From NCBI RefSeq assembly GCF_003991875.1, contig NZ_CP031423.1, positions 310,001 to 374,000 of the forward strand: a DNA stretch of 64,000 nt, written 5' to 3'. Shown piece by piece: positions 18,064-25,600 of this stretch. Position 1 is the first letter of the stretch. Each line of letters begins with the position of its first letter. This DNA comes from Microbacterium lemovicicum (GTDB taxonomy: Bacteria; Actinomycetota; Actinomycetes; Actinomycetales; Microbacteriaceae). A model generated the notes under the pieces. It was not told the origin of the DNA, did not search any database, and saw only the letters and a list, made by a program, of their open reading frames with translations. A program made the position numbers and the translations under genes.

Positions 18064-18926
18064 CCGCCACCGCCGCCCTGACCGAACGGACCGGCCCGCG
18101 CCGCTATCCTTCCCTGTCGCGCTACGCCTCGGCGCTGCGCAGTCCGAAGGGCATCATCGGCATCACGATCATCGTGGTGCTCGGATCCGCTGCACTGCTG
18201 GCGCCGGTGATCTTCCCCGCCGGTCCCGACGTGCAGAGCCGTGATGCGCTGCTCGGGATCTCCGCGCAGCATGTCTTCGGCACGGACGAGTACGGCCGCG
18301 ACCTGCTGACCCGCAACCTGTACGGCCTGCGGATCGATCTGTTCATCATCCTCACCGCCGTCCCGCTGAGCATGATCCTCGGGACACTGCTGGGCCTGAC
18401 CGGTGCGATCTCCGAGCGATTCGGCAGCATCGTGCAGCGCTGCCTCGACGTGATCGTCGGCTTCCCGGGCCTGATCCTCGGCATCTGCATCGTCGTCATC
18501 CTCGGTCCCGGATGGTTCCCGATCTTCCTGACGATCCTCATCACAGGGCTGCCCAGCGCGGGGCGGCTCTCGCGCGCCGTGCTGCTGCGCGAGCGGGATC
18601 GCGAGCATGTGCTGGCCGCGCGCGTCCTCGGCGTGCCCCGCTGGAAGATCCTGCTGCGGCACATCCTCCCGTTCACCGTCGAATCGGCGCTGGTGAACGC
18701 CGCCGTCTGGATGGTGATCGGCGTGTACATCGGCGCCGGCCTCAGCATTGTGGGCCTGGGCGTGCAGCCACCCACCCCGTCCCTCGGGGTGCTGATCAAC
18801 GGCGGGATGCGCTACATCTATCAGGCCCCCACCTATGTCCTGTTCCCCGCGCTCATCCTGGTGCTGATCGCCATCGCCTTCGGCTTCATCGCCGACGCCC
18901 TCAACGAGAGGACGGCGAAGCGATGA
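18060..18926 (+). CDS. ABC transporter permease (DppC/OppC type)
   Basis: 288 residues. The N-terminal cytoplasmic part precedes GIIGITIIVVLGSAALLAPV, the first membrane segment; HVFGTDEYGRDLLTR is the OppC/DppC signature, and ERDREHVLAARVLGVPRWKI is the EAA loop. It pairs with the upstream permease and shares ATGA overlaps with the genes on both sides, so the importer is translated as one coupled unit. Confidence 0.9.
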   Translation: MTATAALTERTGPRRYPSLSRYASALRSPKGIIGITIIVVLGSAALLAPVIFPAGPDVQSRDALLGISAQHVFGTDEYGRDLLTRNLYGLRIDLFIILTAVPLSMILGTLLGLTGAISERFGSIVQRCLDVIVGFPGLILGICIVVILGPGWFPIFLTILITGLPSAGRLSRAVLLRERDREHVLAARVLGVPRWKILLRHILPFTVESALVNAAVWMVIGVYIGAGLSIVGLGVQPPTPSLGVLINGGMRYIYQAPTYVLFPALILVLIAIAFGFIADALNERTAKR

Positions 18927-20527
18927 CTGCACCCGATTCCGTCATCCCCCTTCTGAGCGTGCGAAACCTCTCGGTCGGCTTCTCCGGTGAGCGCGGCGCG
19001 ATCACCCAGGTCGTCGACGAGGTGTCCTTCGACATCGACCAGGGACGCATCCTCGGCGTCGTGGGCGAGTCCGGCTCCGGCAAGTCGGTCACAGCACGCG
19101 CGGTGATGCGCATGCTGGCGCCGTCGGCACGGGTGACGAGCGGCTCGGTGCTCCTTCGCGGCGACGACATCCTGCGTGCTCCCGAGAAGCGCATGCGTGC
19201 CATGCGCGGACGCGACATGGGCATGGTCTTCCAGGATCCGCAGTCGACGCTCAACCCGATCATGCGCATCGGCGACCAGATCGAGGAGTCGCTGCGTATC
19301 CACGGCGTCGACCGCGATGCGGCTCGGCTGCGCGTCCGGGAACTGCTGGAGCAGGTCGGCATCTCCGATCCCGAACGCGCGAGGCGCAGGTTCCCGCACG
19401 AATTCTCCGGCGGGATGCGTCAACGCGTCGTCATCGCGACAGCGCTGGCCAACAGCCCCTCCCTCCTCATCGCGGACGAGCCCACCACCGCCCTGGACGT
19501 GACCGTGCAGGCTCAGGTTCTCAACCTCCTGCTCGAGATGCGCAGGGAGCTCGGGATCGCGATCCTCCTCATCACGCACGACATGGGCGTGGTGGCCGAC
19601 ACCTGCGACGAGGTTCTGGTCATGAACGGCGGGCGCGTCGTCGAGAGCGGGCCGGTCGGTGCGGTGCTCACGACTCCGAAGGACGCCTACACGCGACGTC
19701 TCCTTGCCGCGATCCCCGACCTCACAGCGCCCACCCGGCCTGCGCCGCCGGCGTCCACAGCGGTATTGCAGGCTCGCGAGGTCCGGACGGTCATCGGCGG
19801 GAGCCGACACGGGCACGTCGCGGTCGACGGTGTTTCGCTGTCGATCGCACGGGGTGAGACGCTCGGCCTGGTGGGCGAATCGGGCTGCGGCAAGTCGAGC
19901 CTGTCGAAGACGCTCGTCGGACTGCTGCCCGCAGCATCAGGGTCGATCGAACTGCGCGGGTCGGACGTCACGGCGATGACGACGAAGGATCGCGCACGGC
20001 TCAGCGACTCCGTGCAGTACGTCTTCCAGGATCCGCTGGCCTCTCTCAACCCCCGACGGACCGTCGCTCAATCCCTCGAGGAGGCCATAGAGACGGCCCG
20101 CGGACCCCGCCGCGATCCACGCGCGCGCAGCACGGAACTGCTCGAACGCGTCGGGCTGGGGCCGGAGAGCCTCGATCGCTACCCGCACGCGTTCTCCGGC
20201 GGACAGCGTCAGCGCATCGGCATCGCGCGGGCGCTGGCTGCCGACCCGGAGATCATCATCCTCGACGAGCCGGTGTCGGCCCTCGACGTCTCGATTCAGG
20301 CCCAGGTGCTCGACCTCCTCGTGGAGCTGCAGGACGACCTCGGCGTCGGCTATCTCTTCATCTCGCACGATCTCGCGGTCATCCGCTCGATCAGTCATCG
20401 GGTGATGGTGATGCGAGCCGGCCGGATCGTGGAAGAGGGCGACACGGATGACGTGTTCGAACGCCCGCAGCACGAGTACACACAGCAGCTCCTGTCCTCC
20501 ATCCCCCGCCTGGAAGACGCTGAATGA
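18923..20527 (+). CDS. Fused double ATPase of an Opp/Dpp-type ABC transporter
   Basis: 534 residues containing two complete ATPase domains, equivalent to DppD and DppF fused. Domain one has Walker A GESGSGKS near residue 50, signature FSGGMRQRV and Walker B LLIADEPTTALD; domain two has GESGCGKS near 320, FSGGQRQRIGIARAL and IIILDEPVSALD. All residues needed for hydrolysis are present. It energizes the two permeases encoded just upstream and overlaps the second by 4 bp. Confidence 0.92.
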   Translation: MTAPDSVIPLLSVRNLSVGFSGERGAITQVVDEVSFDIDQGRILGVVGESGSGKSVTARAVMRMLAPSARVTSGSVLLRGDDILRAPEKRMRAMRGRDMGMVFQDPQSTLNPIMRIGDQIEESLRIHGVDRDAARLRVRELLEQVGISDPERARRRFPHEFSGGMRQRVVIATALANSPSLLIADEPTTALDVTVQAQVLNLLLEMRRELGIAILLITHDMGVVADTCDEVLVMNGGRVVESGPVGAVLTTPKDAYTRRLLAAIPDLTAPTRPAPPASTAVLQAREVRTVIGGSRHGHVAVDGVSLSIARGETLGLVGESGCGKSSLSKTLVGLLPAASGSIELRGSDVTAMTTKDRARLSDSVQYVFQDPLASLNPRRTVAQSLEEAIETARGPRRDPRARSTELLERVGLGPESLDRYPHAFSGGQRQRIGIARALAADPEIIILDEPVSALDVSIQAQVLDLLVELQDDLGVGYLFISHDLAVIRSISHRVMVMRAGRIVEEGDTDDVFERPQHEYTQQLLSSIPRLEDAE

Positions 20528-20639
20528 ACCGCGAACCGCGGGCGTCCGCTGCGGACGTCGCTCGTCATCGCTCCGGTCGTGCGCGCGCCGCTTCTGCCAT
20601 GCTGACATCATCAGCTTCCAACGAGAGGGACACACGACG

Positions 20640-21116
20640 ATGACGTCCGAAGAGATCATCCTGGGAGATCTTCCCGCCGGTATCGTGCGGGCGGACGAGG
20701 CCTACGCCGGTCGGGTGTGGAACGTCCTGGGGCACACGTACACCACCAAGATCGAGAGCGCGTCGACGTACTCGTGGCTCTCCCTCGACCCGGCCGGCAC
20801 CGGAGTCCCTCCGCACGTGCACCCCACGCAGGACGAGTTCATCTATGTCTTCGAGGGCGTCTACACGCTCTACCTCGATGGACAGTGGACGACCGCGGGC
20901 CCCGGTGATCTCGTGCAGATGCCCCGCAACCTGCCGCACGCCTATTACAACAAGCAGGACTCGGTGGCGAAGTCGCTCTTCTGGGTCAGTCCCGGCGGGA
21001 AGCTGGCGAACCTGTTCAGCCTGCTCCACAACGTCACCGACCCCGCCGAGGTCGTCCGCCTGTCGGCGCTGAACGGCGTGGACTTCCTGCCCGAGGGGGC
21101 GGTCGACGGGGCGTGA
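20640..21116 (+). CDS. Cupin domain protein
   Basis: 158 residues. A single cupin barrel with a complete metal site: PPHVHPTQDEFIYVFEG (motif 1, HxHx(5)E-like) and QMPRNLPHAYYN (motif 2). Similar proteins include quercetinase-like dioxygenases and isomerases, but also non-enzymatic members. The ATG at 20640 is preceded by GAGAGGG. It overlaps the start of the broken arylformamidase-like gene by 4 bp (GTGA), so the two were a coupled pair. A 112-bp gap separates it from the ATPase; it may be in the same operon. Confidence 0.8.
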   Translation: MTSEEIILGDLPAGIVRADEAYAGRVWNVLGHTYTTKIESASTYSWLSLDPAGTGVPPHVHPTQDEFIYVFEGVYTLYLDGQWTTAGPGDLVQMPRNLPHAYYNKQDSVAKSLFWVSPGGKLANLFSLLHNVTDPAEVVRLSALNGVDFLPEGAVDGA

Positions 21117-21842
21117 CGACGCCCGCCGTCGATCCTGCGCCGCGGGACGGCATCCTCCGGTACGGCCAGCACGAGGACCAGCGGATCGAGCTGACCCGTC
21201 CGAACGGAGATCCGCGGGGCGCGCCCGTAGTCATCCACGGCGGATACTGGCGGGCGCGGTTCACGATGAACCTGATGCGGCCCCTCGTGCCGGTGTTCGA
21301 CGAGGCCGGGTGGCTCGTCGCGAACATCGAGTACCGCCGGGCCGCTGACGGCTGGACCGCCACGCGTGACGATGTCGCTGCGGCGCTGACCGCGGTGAGA
21401 GACCTGAGCGCCACGCGCGGACTGCTGGTCGTCGGCCACTCGGTCCGGCGGGCAGCTGGCCCTGCTGAACGGGCGCGAGGGCGACATGGTCGTCGCGCTT
21501 GCGCCCGTGAGCGACCTCGTGAGCGGCTACGACGAGGGGATCGGCGACGGCGCGATCGAGGAGTTCCTCCACGACTCGCCTACCAGCCGGCCCGACGTGT
21601 ACTTCGAGGCTTCGCTCCTTGCACACGTCCCACCGCTCAGCGAGGTGGTCGTCGTCCACGGACGCGACGATGCTCGCGTGCCCATCGCCCAGACGCGCAC
21701 CTACGTGGCGGCGTCCCGGGCGACGGGGCAGGACGTCACGGTCCTCGAGGTGCCGAGTCTCTCGCACCTCGACGCGATCGATCCGCGGGCACCGCACTGG
21801 CGCGACGTGTCCGCATGGATCGACGGTCGACGGGCGCCCTAG
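21113..21842 (+). pseudogene. kynB-like: Arylformamidase-like alpha/beta hydrolase, frameshifted
   Basis: An alpha/beta hydrolase of about 242 residues if the frame is restored. IHGGYW at about residue 41 is the HGGxW oxyanion-hole motif of eukaryote-type kynurenine formamidases. The nucleophile elbow should read GHSAGGQLALLN, but an extra T at about 21444 shifts the frame immediately after GHS; upstream lies in one frame and the remainder (acid in HGRDDARVP, histidine in SLSHLDAI) in the next. Deleting one base restores a continuous reading frame. N-formylkynurenine hydrolysis would connect tryptophan dioxygenase to kynureninase. It may be a true pseudogene or a sequencing error. An IS481-type element lies on its stop codon. 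Confidence 0.75.
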
Positions 21843-21843
21843 T
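21838..21843. repeat. Target-site duplication, left (CCTAGT)
   Basis: CCTAGT directly precedes the left end of the IS and is repeated at 22950-22955 after the right end. It fits the NCTAGN target preference described for IS481. It contains the TAG stop codon of the upstream gene, which is therefore preserved. Confidence 0.85.
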
Positions 21844-22834
21844 TGTGATGTCCAGGCAGGTTGTTGAGTCTGCTGATGGGTGGGCCGCCGATGGCGGAGT
21901 GGGTTCGGTGATGATTGTAGAAGTGCAGCCAACCGGGCAAGGCAGCGCGTCGTTCGGTTTCTGAGGAGTAGAAGCGGGCGTAGGCCCATCCGTCGGCGAG
22001 GGTGCGGTGCAGGCGCTCGATCTTCCCGTTGGTCTGCGGCCGGTAGGGGCGAGTTCGTTTGTGGCGGATCCCGAGCTGGGTGCAGGCGTCTTTCCAGGCG
22101 TGGGATCGGTAGGCCGAGCCGTTGTCGGAGAGCACGCGCTCGACGGTGACGCCGCGTTCAGCGAACCAGGTGACTGCGCGCTCGAGCACGCCGATCGCCG
22201 TGACGGCCTTCTCGTCTGCGCAGACCTCGATGTAGGCGACGCGGGAGTGGTCGTCGATCACGGTGTGCAGGAACGCGGTGCCGATGAGAGGGCGGTAGTG
22301 GCGGCCGCGTTCCCCGGTTCGGACGGCTTGGTCGCGGGCGTTGGCTTTGCTCTGCTGGCGGCTGAGGAACTTGTGTCCGCCGCCGTCGGGGATGTTGCCG
22401 AACTTGGTGACGTCGACGTGGATAAGCGAACCCGGGTGCGGGTGCTCGTAGCGTCGGATCGGCTCGCCGGTGACGCGGTCGATATGGCTGAGCCGGTTGA
22501 TCCGGGCGCGCACGAGCACCGCGTGAACTGTCGATGCCGGCAACCCCAGTTCGCCGCCGATCTGCACAGGTCCGAGCCGTCGCCGCCATCGCAACCTGAC
22601 GATTCGTTTGACGACATCCGGTGGTGTTCTGGTCGGCATCGACCGCGGGCGACTGGAGCGATCCACCATCCCCGCAGCGCCCTCGGCCCGATATCGGGCC
22701 GCCCACTTTCGGGCAGTCACGGGCGAGACCATGAACATCTTGGCCGCGACGATCACCGGCCACCGATCATCGACGACGAGCCGCGCCAACCGAAGTCGAG
22801 CGCGCGGAGTCAGAGCAGCATTAGCGTGGGACAC
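21839..22834 (-). CDS. IS481-family transposase
   Basis: About 331 residues from the GTG at 22834 (MSHANAALTPRARLRLARLVVDD reads as a typical IS481 N-terminus; the ATG at 22876 lies further upstream). An HTH region (FMVSPVTARKWAARYRAEG) precedes the integrase core. The catalytic acids are visible: Asp in HVDVTKFGN or VIDDHSRVAY, Asp in VLSDNGSAYR, and Glu in NGKIERLHRTL. The reading frame is intact, so the element is probably active. The C-terminus runs a few bases past the left inverted repeat into the target duplication. Confidence 0.92.
   Translation of the reverse strand: MSHANAALTPRARLRLARLVVDDRWPVIVAAKMFMVSPVTARKWAARYRAEGAAGMVDRSSRPRSMPTRTPPDVVKRIVRLRWRRRLGPVQIGGELGLPASTVHAVLVRARINRLSHIDRVTGEPIRRYEHPHPGSLIHVDVTKFGNIPDGGGHKFLSRQQSKANARDQAVRTGERGRHYRPLIGTAFLHTVIDDHSRVAYIEVCADEKAVTAIGVLERAVTWFAERGVTVERVLSDNGSAYRSHAWKDACTQLGIRHKRTRPYRPQTNGKIERLHRTLADGWAYARFYSSETERRAALPGWLHFYNHHRTHSAIGGPPISRLNNLPGHHN
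21844..21866 (+). repeat. IS left terminal inverted repeat
   Basis: TGTGATGTCCAGG followed by CAGGTTGTTG matches the complement of the right end (22927-22949) at 21 of 23 positions. Confidence 0.85.
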
Positions 22835-22926
22835 GAAGGCCTCCTGAGTGCGAGAGCGGTTCCTAGACAGCTCCACTCTCGCAACGGGAGGCCTTCACCC
22901 GTCAGCGAATCACACGCTATTCACGC

Positions 22927-22949
22927 AACAACGTCCCTGGACATCACAC
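22927..22949 (-). repeat. IS right terminal inverted repeat
   Basis: Reads CAACAACGTC then CCTGGACATCACA on the plus strand, the complement of the left end with two mismatches. The second CCTAGT follows at 22950-22955. Confidence 0.85.
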
Positions 22950-22976
22950 CTAGTCGGGCCGCGAACCGATCCCGGC

Positions 22977-23402
22977 TCAGGCGCGCGCGTACCCTTCGAG
23001 GGTGTCGTCGTCGACGTCATCGAGATTGACGACGATGTTCTCCGGCGTACGCGCGGTGAGCCACACCAGATCGTCAGTGGTGGACATATTGGCCTCCACG
23101 TGCGGCATGAACGGCGGCACGAAGACCCAGTCGCCCTCGGACATGTCGAGCCACTGCCGATACCCCTCGCCGAAGTAGATGCGGCCCTTCCCCCGGAGCA
23201 CGTAGCCGCCGGTCTCGGCCTCCCCGTGGTGGTGGGGGAACGACCGGTAGCCCGGGCTGTTGCTCACCTGGCCGAACCACAGCTTCGTAGCCGGGGTGTG
23301 CTGGATGCTGACCCCGGAGATGCGGATCGCGCCTCCGGACTGTCCCGTCGAACGGTCTTCCTCGCCGGCCCGTGTGACCACGGGCACGTCATCGTGTGCC
23401 AT
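22977..23402 (-). CDS. Small cupin protein, candidate ring-cleavage dioxygenase
   Basis: 141 residues. A single cupin barrel with PHHHGEAETGGYVLRGKG (motif 1 with several histidines and Glu) and FVPPFMPHVEAN (motif 2 with His), so a metal centre can form. The ATG at 23402 has GGAAGGA upstream and overlaps the preceding FAH gene by 14 bp. It is the last gene of the CoA ligase/aryl-CoA monooxygenase operon. Single-domain cupins include extradiol-type dioxygenases, isomerases and sensors. Because the operon has a thioesterase, a RidA and an FAH hydrolase, I suggest ring cleavage of an aminophenol-type intermediate; this is inference. Confidence 0.8.
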   Translation of the reverse strand: MAHDDVPVVTRAGEEDRSTGQSGGAIRISGVSIQHTPATKLWFGQVSNSPGYRSFPHHHGEAETGGYVLRGKGRIYFGEGYRQWLDMSEGDWVFVPPFMPHVEANMSTTDDLVWLTARTPENIVVNLDDVDDDTLEGYARA

Positions 23403-24240
23403 GAGAGGTTCCTTCCGCAGTGGTGAAGACACGGTTGTCGAGTGACCCGATGCCGTCGATGGATGTGGTCAACCTGTCGCCGTCGGCCAGGAAGCGCGGG
23501 GGCGTGCGCCCCGAGCCGACGCCTCCCGGCGTTCCGGTGAGGACCAGATCGCCCGGGCGCAGCCGGGTGAAGGAAGAGACGTAGGCGAGGAGATCCGCGG
23601 GCCCGAACACCAGGTCGGACACGTCGTGGTCCTGCAGCACGTCGTCGTTCACCGTCGTGCGCAGGTGTCTGCCCCCCGCCGCCGGATCGAACTCGTCAGG
23701 GGTCACGACGACGGGTCCGACGGGAGTCGTGGCGTCGAACATCTTGCCCTGCTGCCATTGCGTCGTGCGGTTCTGCCAGTCGCGCATGGAGATGTCGTTG
23801 GCGACTGTGTACCCCGCGATGGCCGACGCCGCCTCGTCGCGGGTGGCGCGTCGAAGGTCGGCTCCCACGACAACGACCAGTTCGCCCTCCCAGTCGACCC
23901 GGTCCGGGGCATCCGAGACGTGGATGTCGTCGTCGGGGCCGACGAGAGTGTCGGCGTGTTTGAGGAAGACCGTGGGGTGCGAGGGGAGTTCGCGGCCCAT
24001 CTCGAGGATGTGCTCCCGGTAGTTCAGACCGATGCAGATGATCTTCGTGGGTGCCGGCACCGGGGTGAGCCGCCGTGACCCGCTCGGAACGATCTCCTCC
24101 GCCCCGTCGATCGCGTCACGCCACCGTGGGTCGGACAGGAGGTGGCCGACGTCTGCAGCCGGCAGGCGCCGCCACCGTTCTGCGTCTTCGTACGCAGCGG
24201 TCGTCGTGCCGTCGGGCAGGACTGCGGTCAGCAGGCGCAT
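23389..24240 (-). CDS. Fumarylacetoacetate hydrolase family protein
   Basis: 283 residues. A short N-terminal part precedes the FAH fold: KIICIGLNYREHILEMG, PTVFLKHADTLVGPDD, DWEGELVVVVGADLR (metal-binding Glu residues), GYTVANDISMRDWQ and GDLVLTGTPGGVG. This family includes C-C bond hydrolases such as fumarylacetoacetate and fumarylpyruvate hydrolases, plus decarboxylases. In this operon it would be the step after ring opening. It begins 28 bp after RidA and overlaps the cupin gene. Confidence 0.88.
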   Translation of the reverse strand: MRLLTAVLPDGTTTAAYEDAERWRRLPAADVGHLLSDPRWRDAIDGAEEIVPSGSRRLTPVPAPTKIICIGLNYREHILEMGRELPSHPTVFLKHADTLVGPDDDIHVSDAPDRVDWEGELVVVVGADLRRATRDEAASAIAGYTVANDISMRDWQNRTTQWQQGKMFDATTPVGPVVVTPDEFDPAAGGRHLRTTVNDDVLQDHDVSDLVFGPADLLAYVSSFTRLRPGDLVLTGTPGGVGSGRTPPRFLADGDRLTTSIDGIGSLDNRVFTTAEGTSHGTR

Positions 24241-24268
24241 GCGTGCCTCCTCGACGATGTCGCACCGG

Positions 24269-24667
24269 TCACTGCGAGATCACCGCGACCGCCTGTATCT
24301 CGATCAGCGCCTCGGGCTGCCACAGCGCGGTCACGCCCACCCCGGCCATCGCCGGGTAGTGCGCGGAGCCGGTGAGCTCGCGCCAGACGCGTCCGATCTC
24401 TCGCCCGTGACGCTGGTAGTCGGCTACGTCGATGAGGTAGATGGTCACCGAGACGAGGTCGTCGGGCCGGCCCCCTGCCTCGCGCAGCGTCTCCAGGACG
24501 TTGGAGAACGACTGCGTGAACTGCTCGACGATCCCTCCGGCCACGATCGCTCCCGTGGCATCCATCGCCGTCTGCCCGCCCAGGTAGACGGTGTTCCCCG
24601 CCTTCGTCCCGTGCGAGAACCCCGAGGGCTTGGCCAGGCTCGCGGGGTTGATGTTCTCGTTGGTCAT
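24269..24667 (-). CDS. RidA family (YjgF/YER057c) deaminase
   Basis: 132 residues. Typical segments are FSHGTKAGNTVYLGGQTAMDATG, QSFSNVLETLREAGGRPDDLVSVTIYL and PAMAGVGVTALWQPEALIEIQAVAV, with the conserved GV..L..P..L.EI region; the canonical RidA arginine before the second half of this motif is replaced (VGVTALWQP), so activity may differ. RidA proteins hydrolyse enamines and imines to ketones and ammonia. The ATG at 24667 overlaps the stop of the thioesterase gene (ATGA). An amino group from anthranilate has to leave somewhere in the pathway, and this is a natural candidate. Confidence 0.88.
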   Translation of the reverse strand: MTNENINPASLAKPSGFSHGTKAGNTVYLGGQTAMDATGAIVAGGIVEQFTQSFSNVLETLREAGGRPDDLVSVTIYLIDVADYQRHGREIGRVWRELTGSAHYPAMAGVGVTALWQPEALIEIQAVAVISQ

Positions 24668-25599
24668 CGCTGATCCCTTCCTTCGTGCGCGGCGCTGCCT
24701 GGCTGCTCCGAGGCGTGTCGCGTCGTCGGCGCGTTCCACCGCACCAGCCCTTCCTGAGCGACGCTGGCGACCAGCCGGCCGTCCTGATGGAACGACCCTC
24801 GCACGAGCGCGCGATCGTCTTGAACCGACAGAGCCTCCTGCGTGTAGAGGAACCAGCGCGAGACGTCGAGCGGACGGTGGAACCACATCGCGTGATCGAG
24901 GCTCGCCGTCGTGAGGCCGACGGAACGCCAGTGCAGTCCCCGCAGGCGCAGCGCAGCCTCGAGGATCGTGTAGTCGCAGACGTACGTGAGAGCAGCCGGG
25001 TGTGAGGCGACATCGTGAGGCAGCGCGTCGAAGGATCGCACCCAGAGCGATTGGGTCCGGGCGCGTGCGGGATCGCCGCGGTCGTAGAGTGCGGGCTCGA
25101 CATGGCGCATGTCGAAGCTGCGGCCGCTCGCCCAGTAGTCCGTCGCGTCATCGTCCGCCGTCCGATCGAGCGCATCTGCGGACGAGGGGAGGTCGTCGGG
25201 CGCGGGGACGTCGAAGGACGCCATCGGCGGGAAGTGGTCGCCGCCGGGCGTGGTCGCGAACGACATCGCCGCGGAGAGGCACTTCTTCCCCGACTGCCAC
25301 ACGCTGATCTCACGCATTGAGAACGAGCGCCCGTCGCGGGTGCGGCGCACGTCGATCCGAACCGGCGAGCCGATCTCGACGGGGCTCAGGAAGTAGGCAT
25401 GGAGCGAGTGGGCGGTGCGGTCGCCCTCCACGGTGAGGGATGCCGCGGCCACGGCCTGCGCAGCGGTGTCGCCGCCGTACGCCTTCGGCCAGGGCACGTA
25501 CTGCGGCATGGCCTCGAATGACCGGATGCCGTCCGCGGAGGAGGGCACTTCCGCGACACGGACGGCGTCGAGGAAGCGCTGGCTGGTGGGACCGCTCAT
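24664..25599 (-). CDS. Acyl-CoA thioesterase (TesB type)
   Basis: 311 residues, a double hot-dog protein. The N-terminal half has YGGDTAAQAVAAAS and HSLHAYFLSPVEIG, and the C-terminal half has the catalytic-region SLDHAMWFHRPLDVSRWFLY, both typical of TesB. It would release CoA from an aryl- or acyl-CoA intermediate. It starts one base after the stop of the large monooxygenase and overlaps ridA at its end. A thioesterase just after an aryl-CoA hydroxylase resembles salicylyl-CoA to gentisate routes and argues for free-acid ring cleavage here. Confidence 0.88.
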   Translation of the reverse strand: MSGPTSQRFLDAVRVAEVPSSADGIRSFEAMPQYVPWPKAYGGDTAAQAVAAASLTVEGDRTAHSLHAYFLSPVEIGSPVRIDVRRTRDGRSFSMREISVWQSGKKCLSAAMSFATTPGGDHFPPMASFDVPAPDDLPSSADALDRTADDDATDYWASGRSFDMRHVEPALYDRGDPARARTQSLWVRSFDALPHDVASHPAALTYVCDYTILEAALRLRGLHWRSVGLTTASLDHAMWFHRPLDVSRWFLYTQEALSVQDDRALVRGSFHQDGRLVASVAQEGLVRWNAPTTRHASEQPGSAAHEGRDQR

Positions 25600-25600
25600 C

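Larger units (their letters stand above)
21844..22949 (-). mobile_element. Complete IS481-family insertion sequence
   Basis: A 1106-bp element with one transposase gene, 23-bp imperfect terminal inverted repeats (21/23 identical) and a 6-bp CCTAGT target duplication on both sides. All parts needed for transposition are present. Intact ends and an exact target duplication suggest a recent insertion. It separates the plus-strand hydantoinase operon from the convergent minus-strand anthranilate operon without removing either stop codon. Confidence 0.92.
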
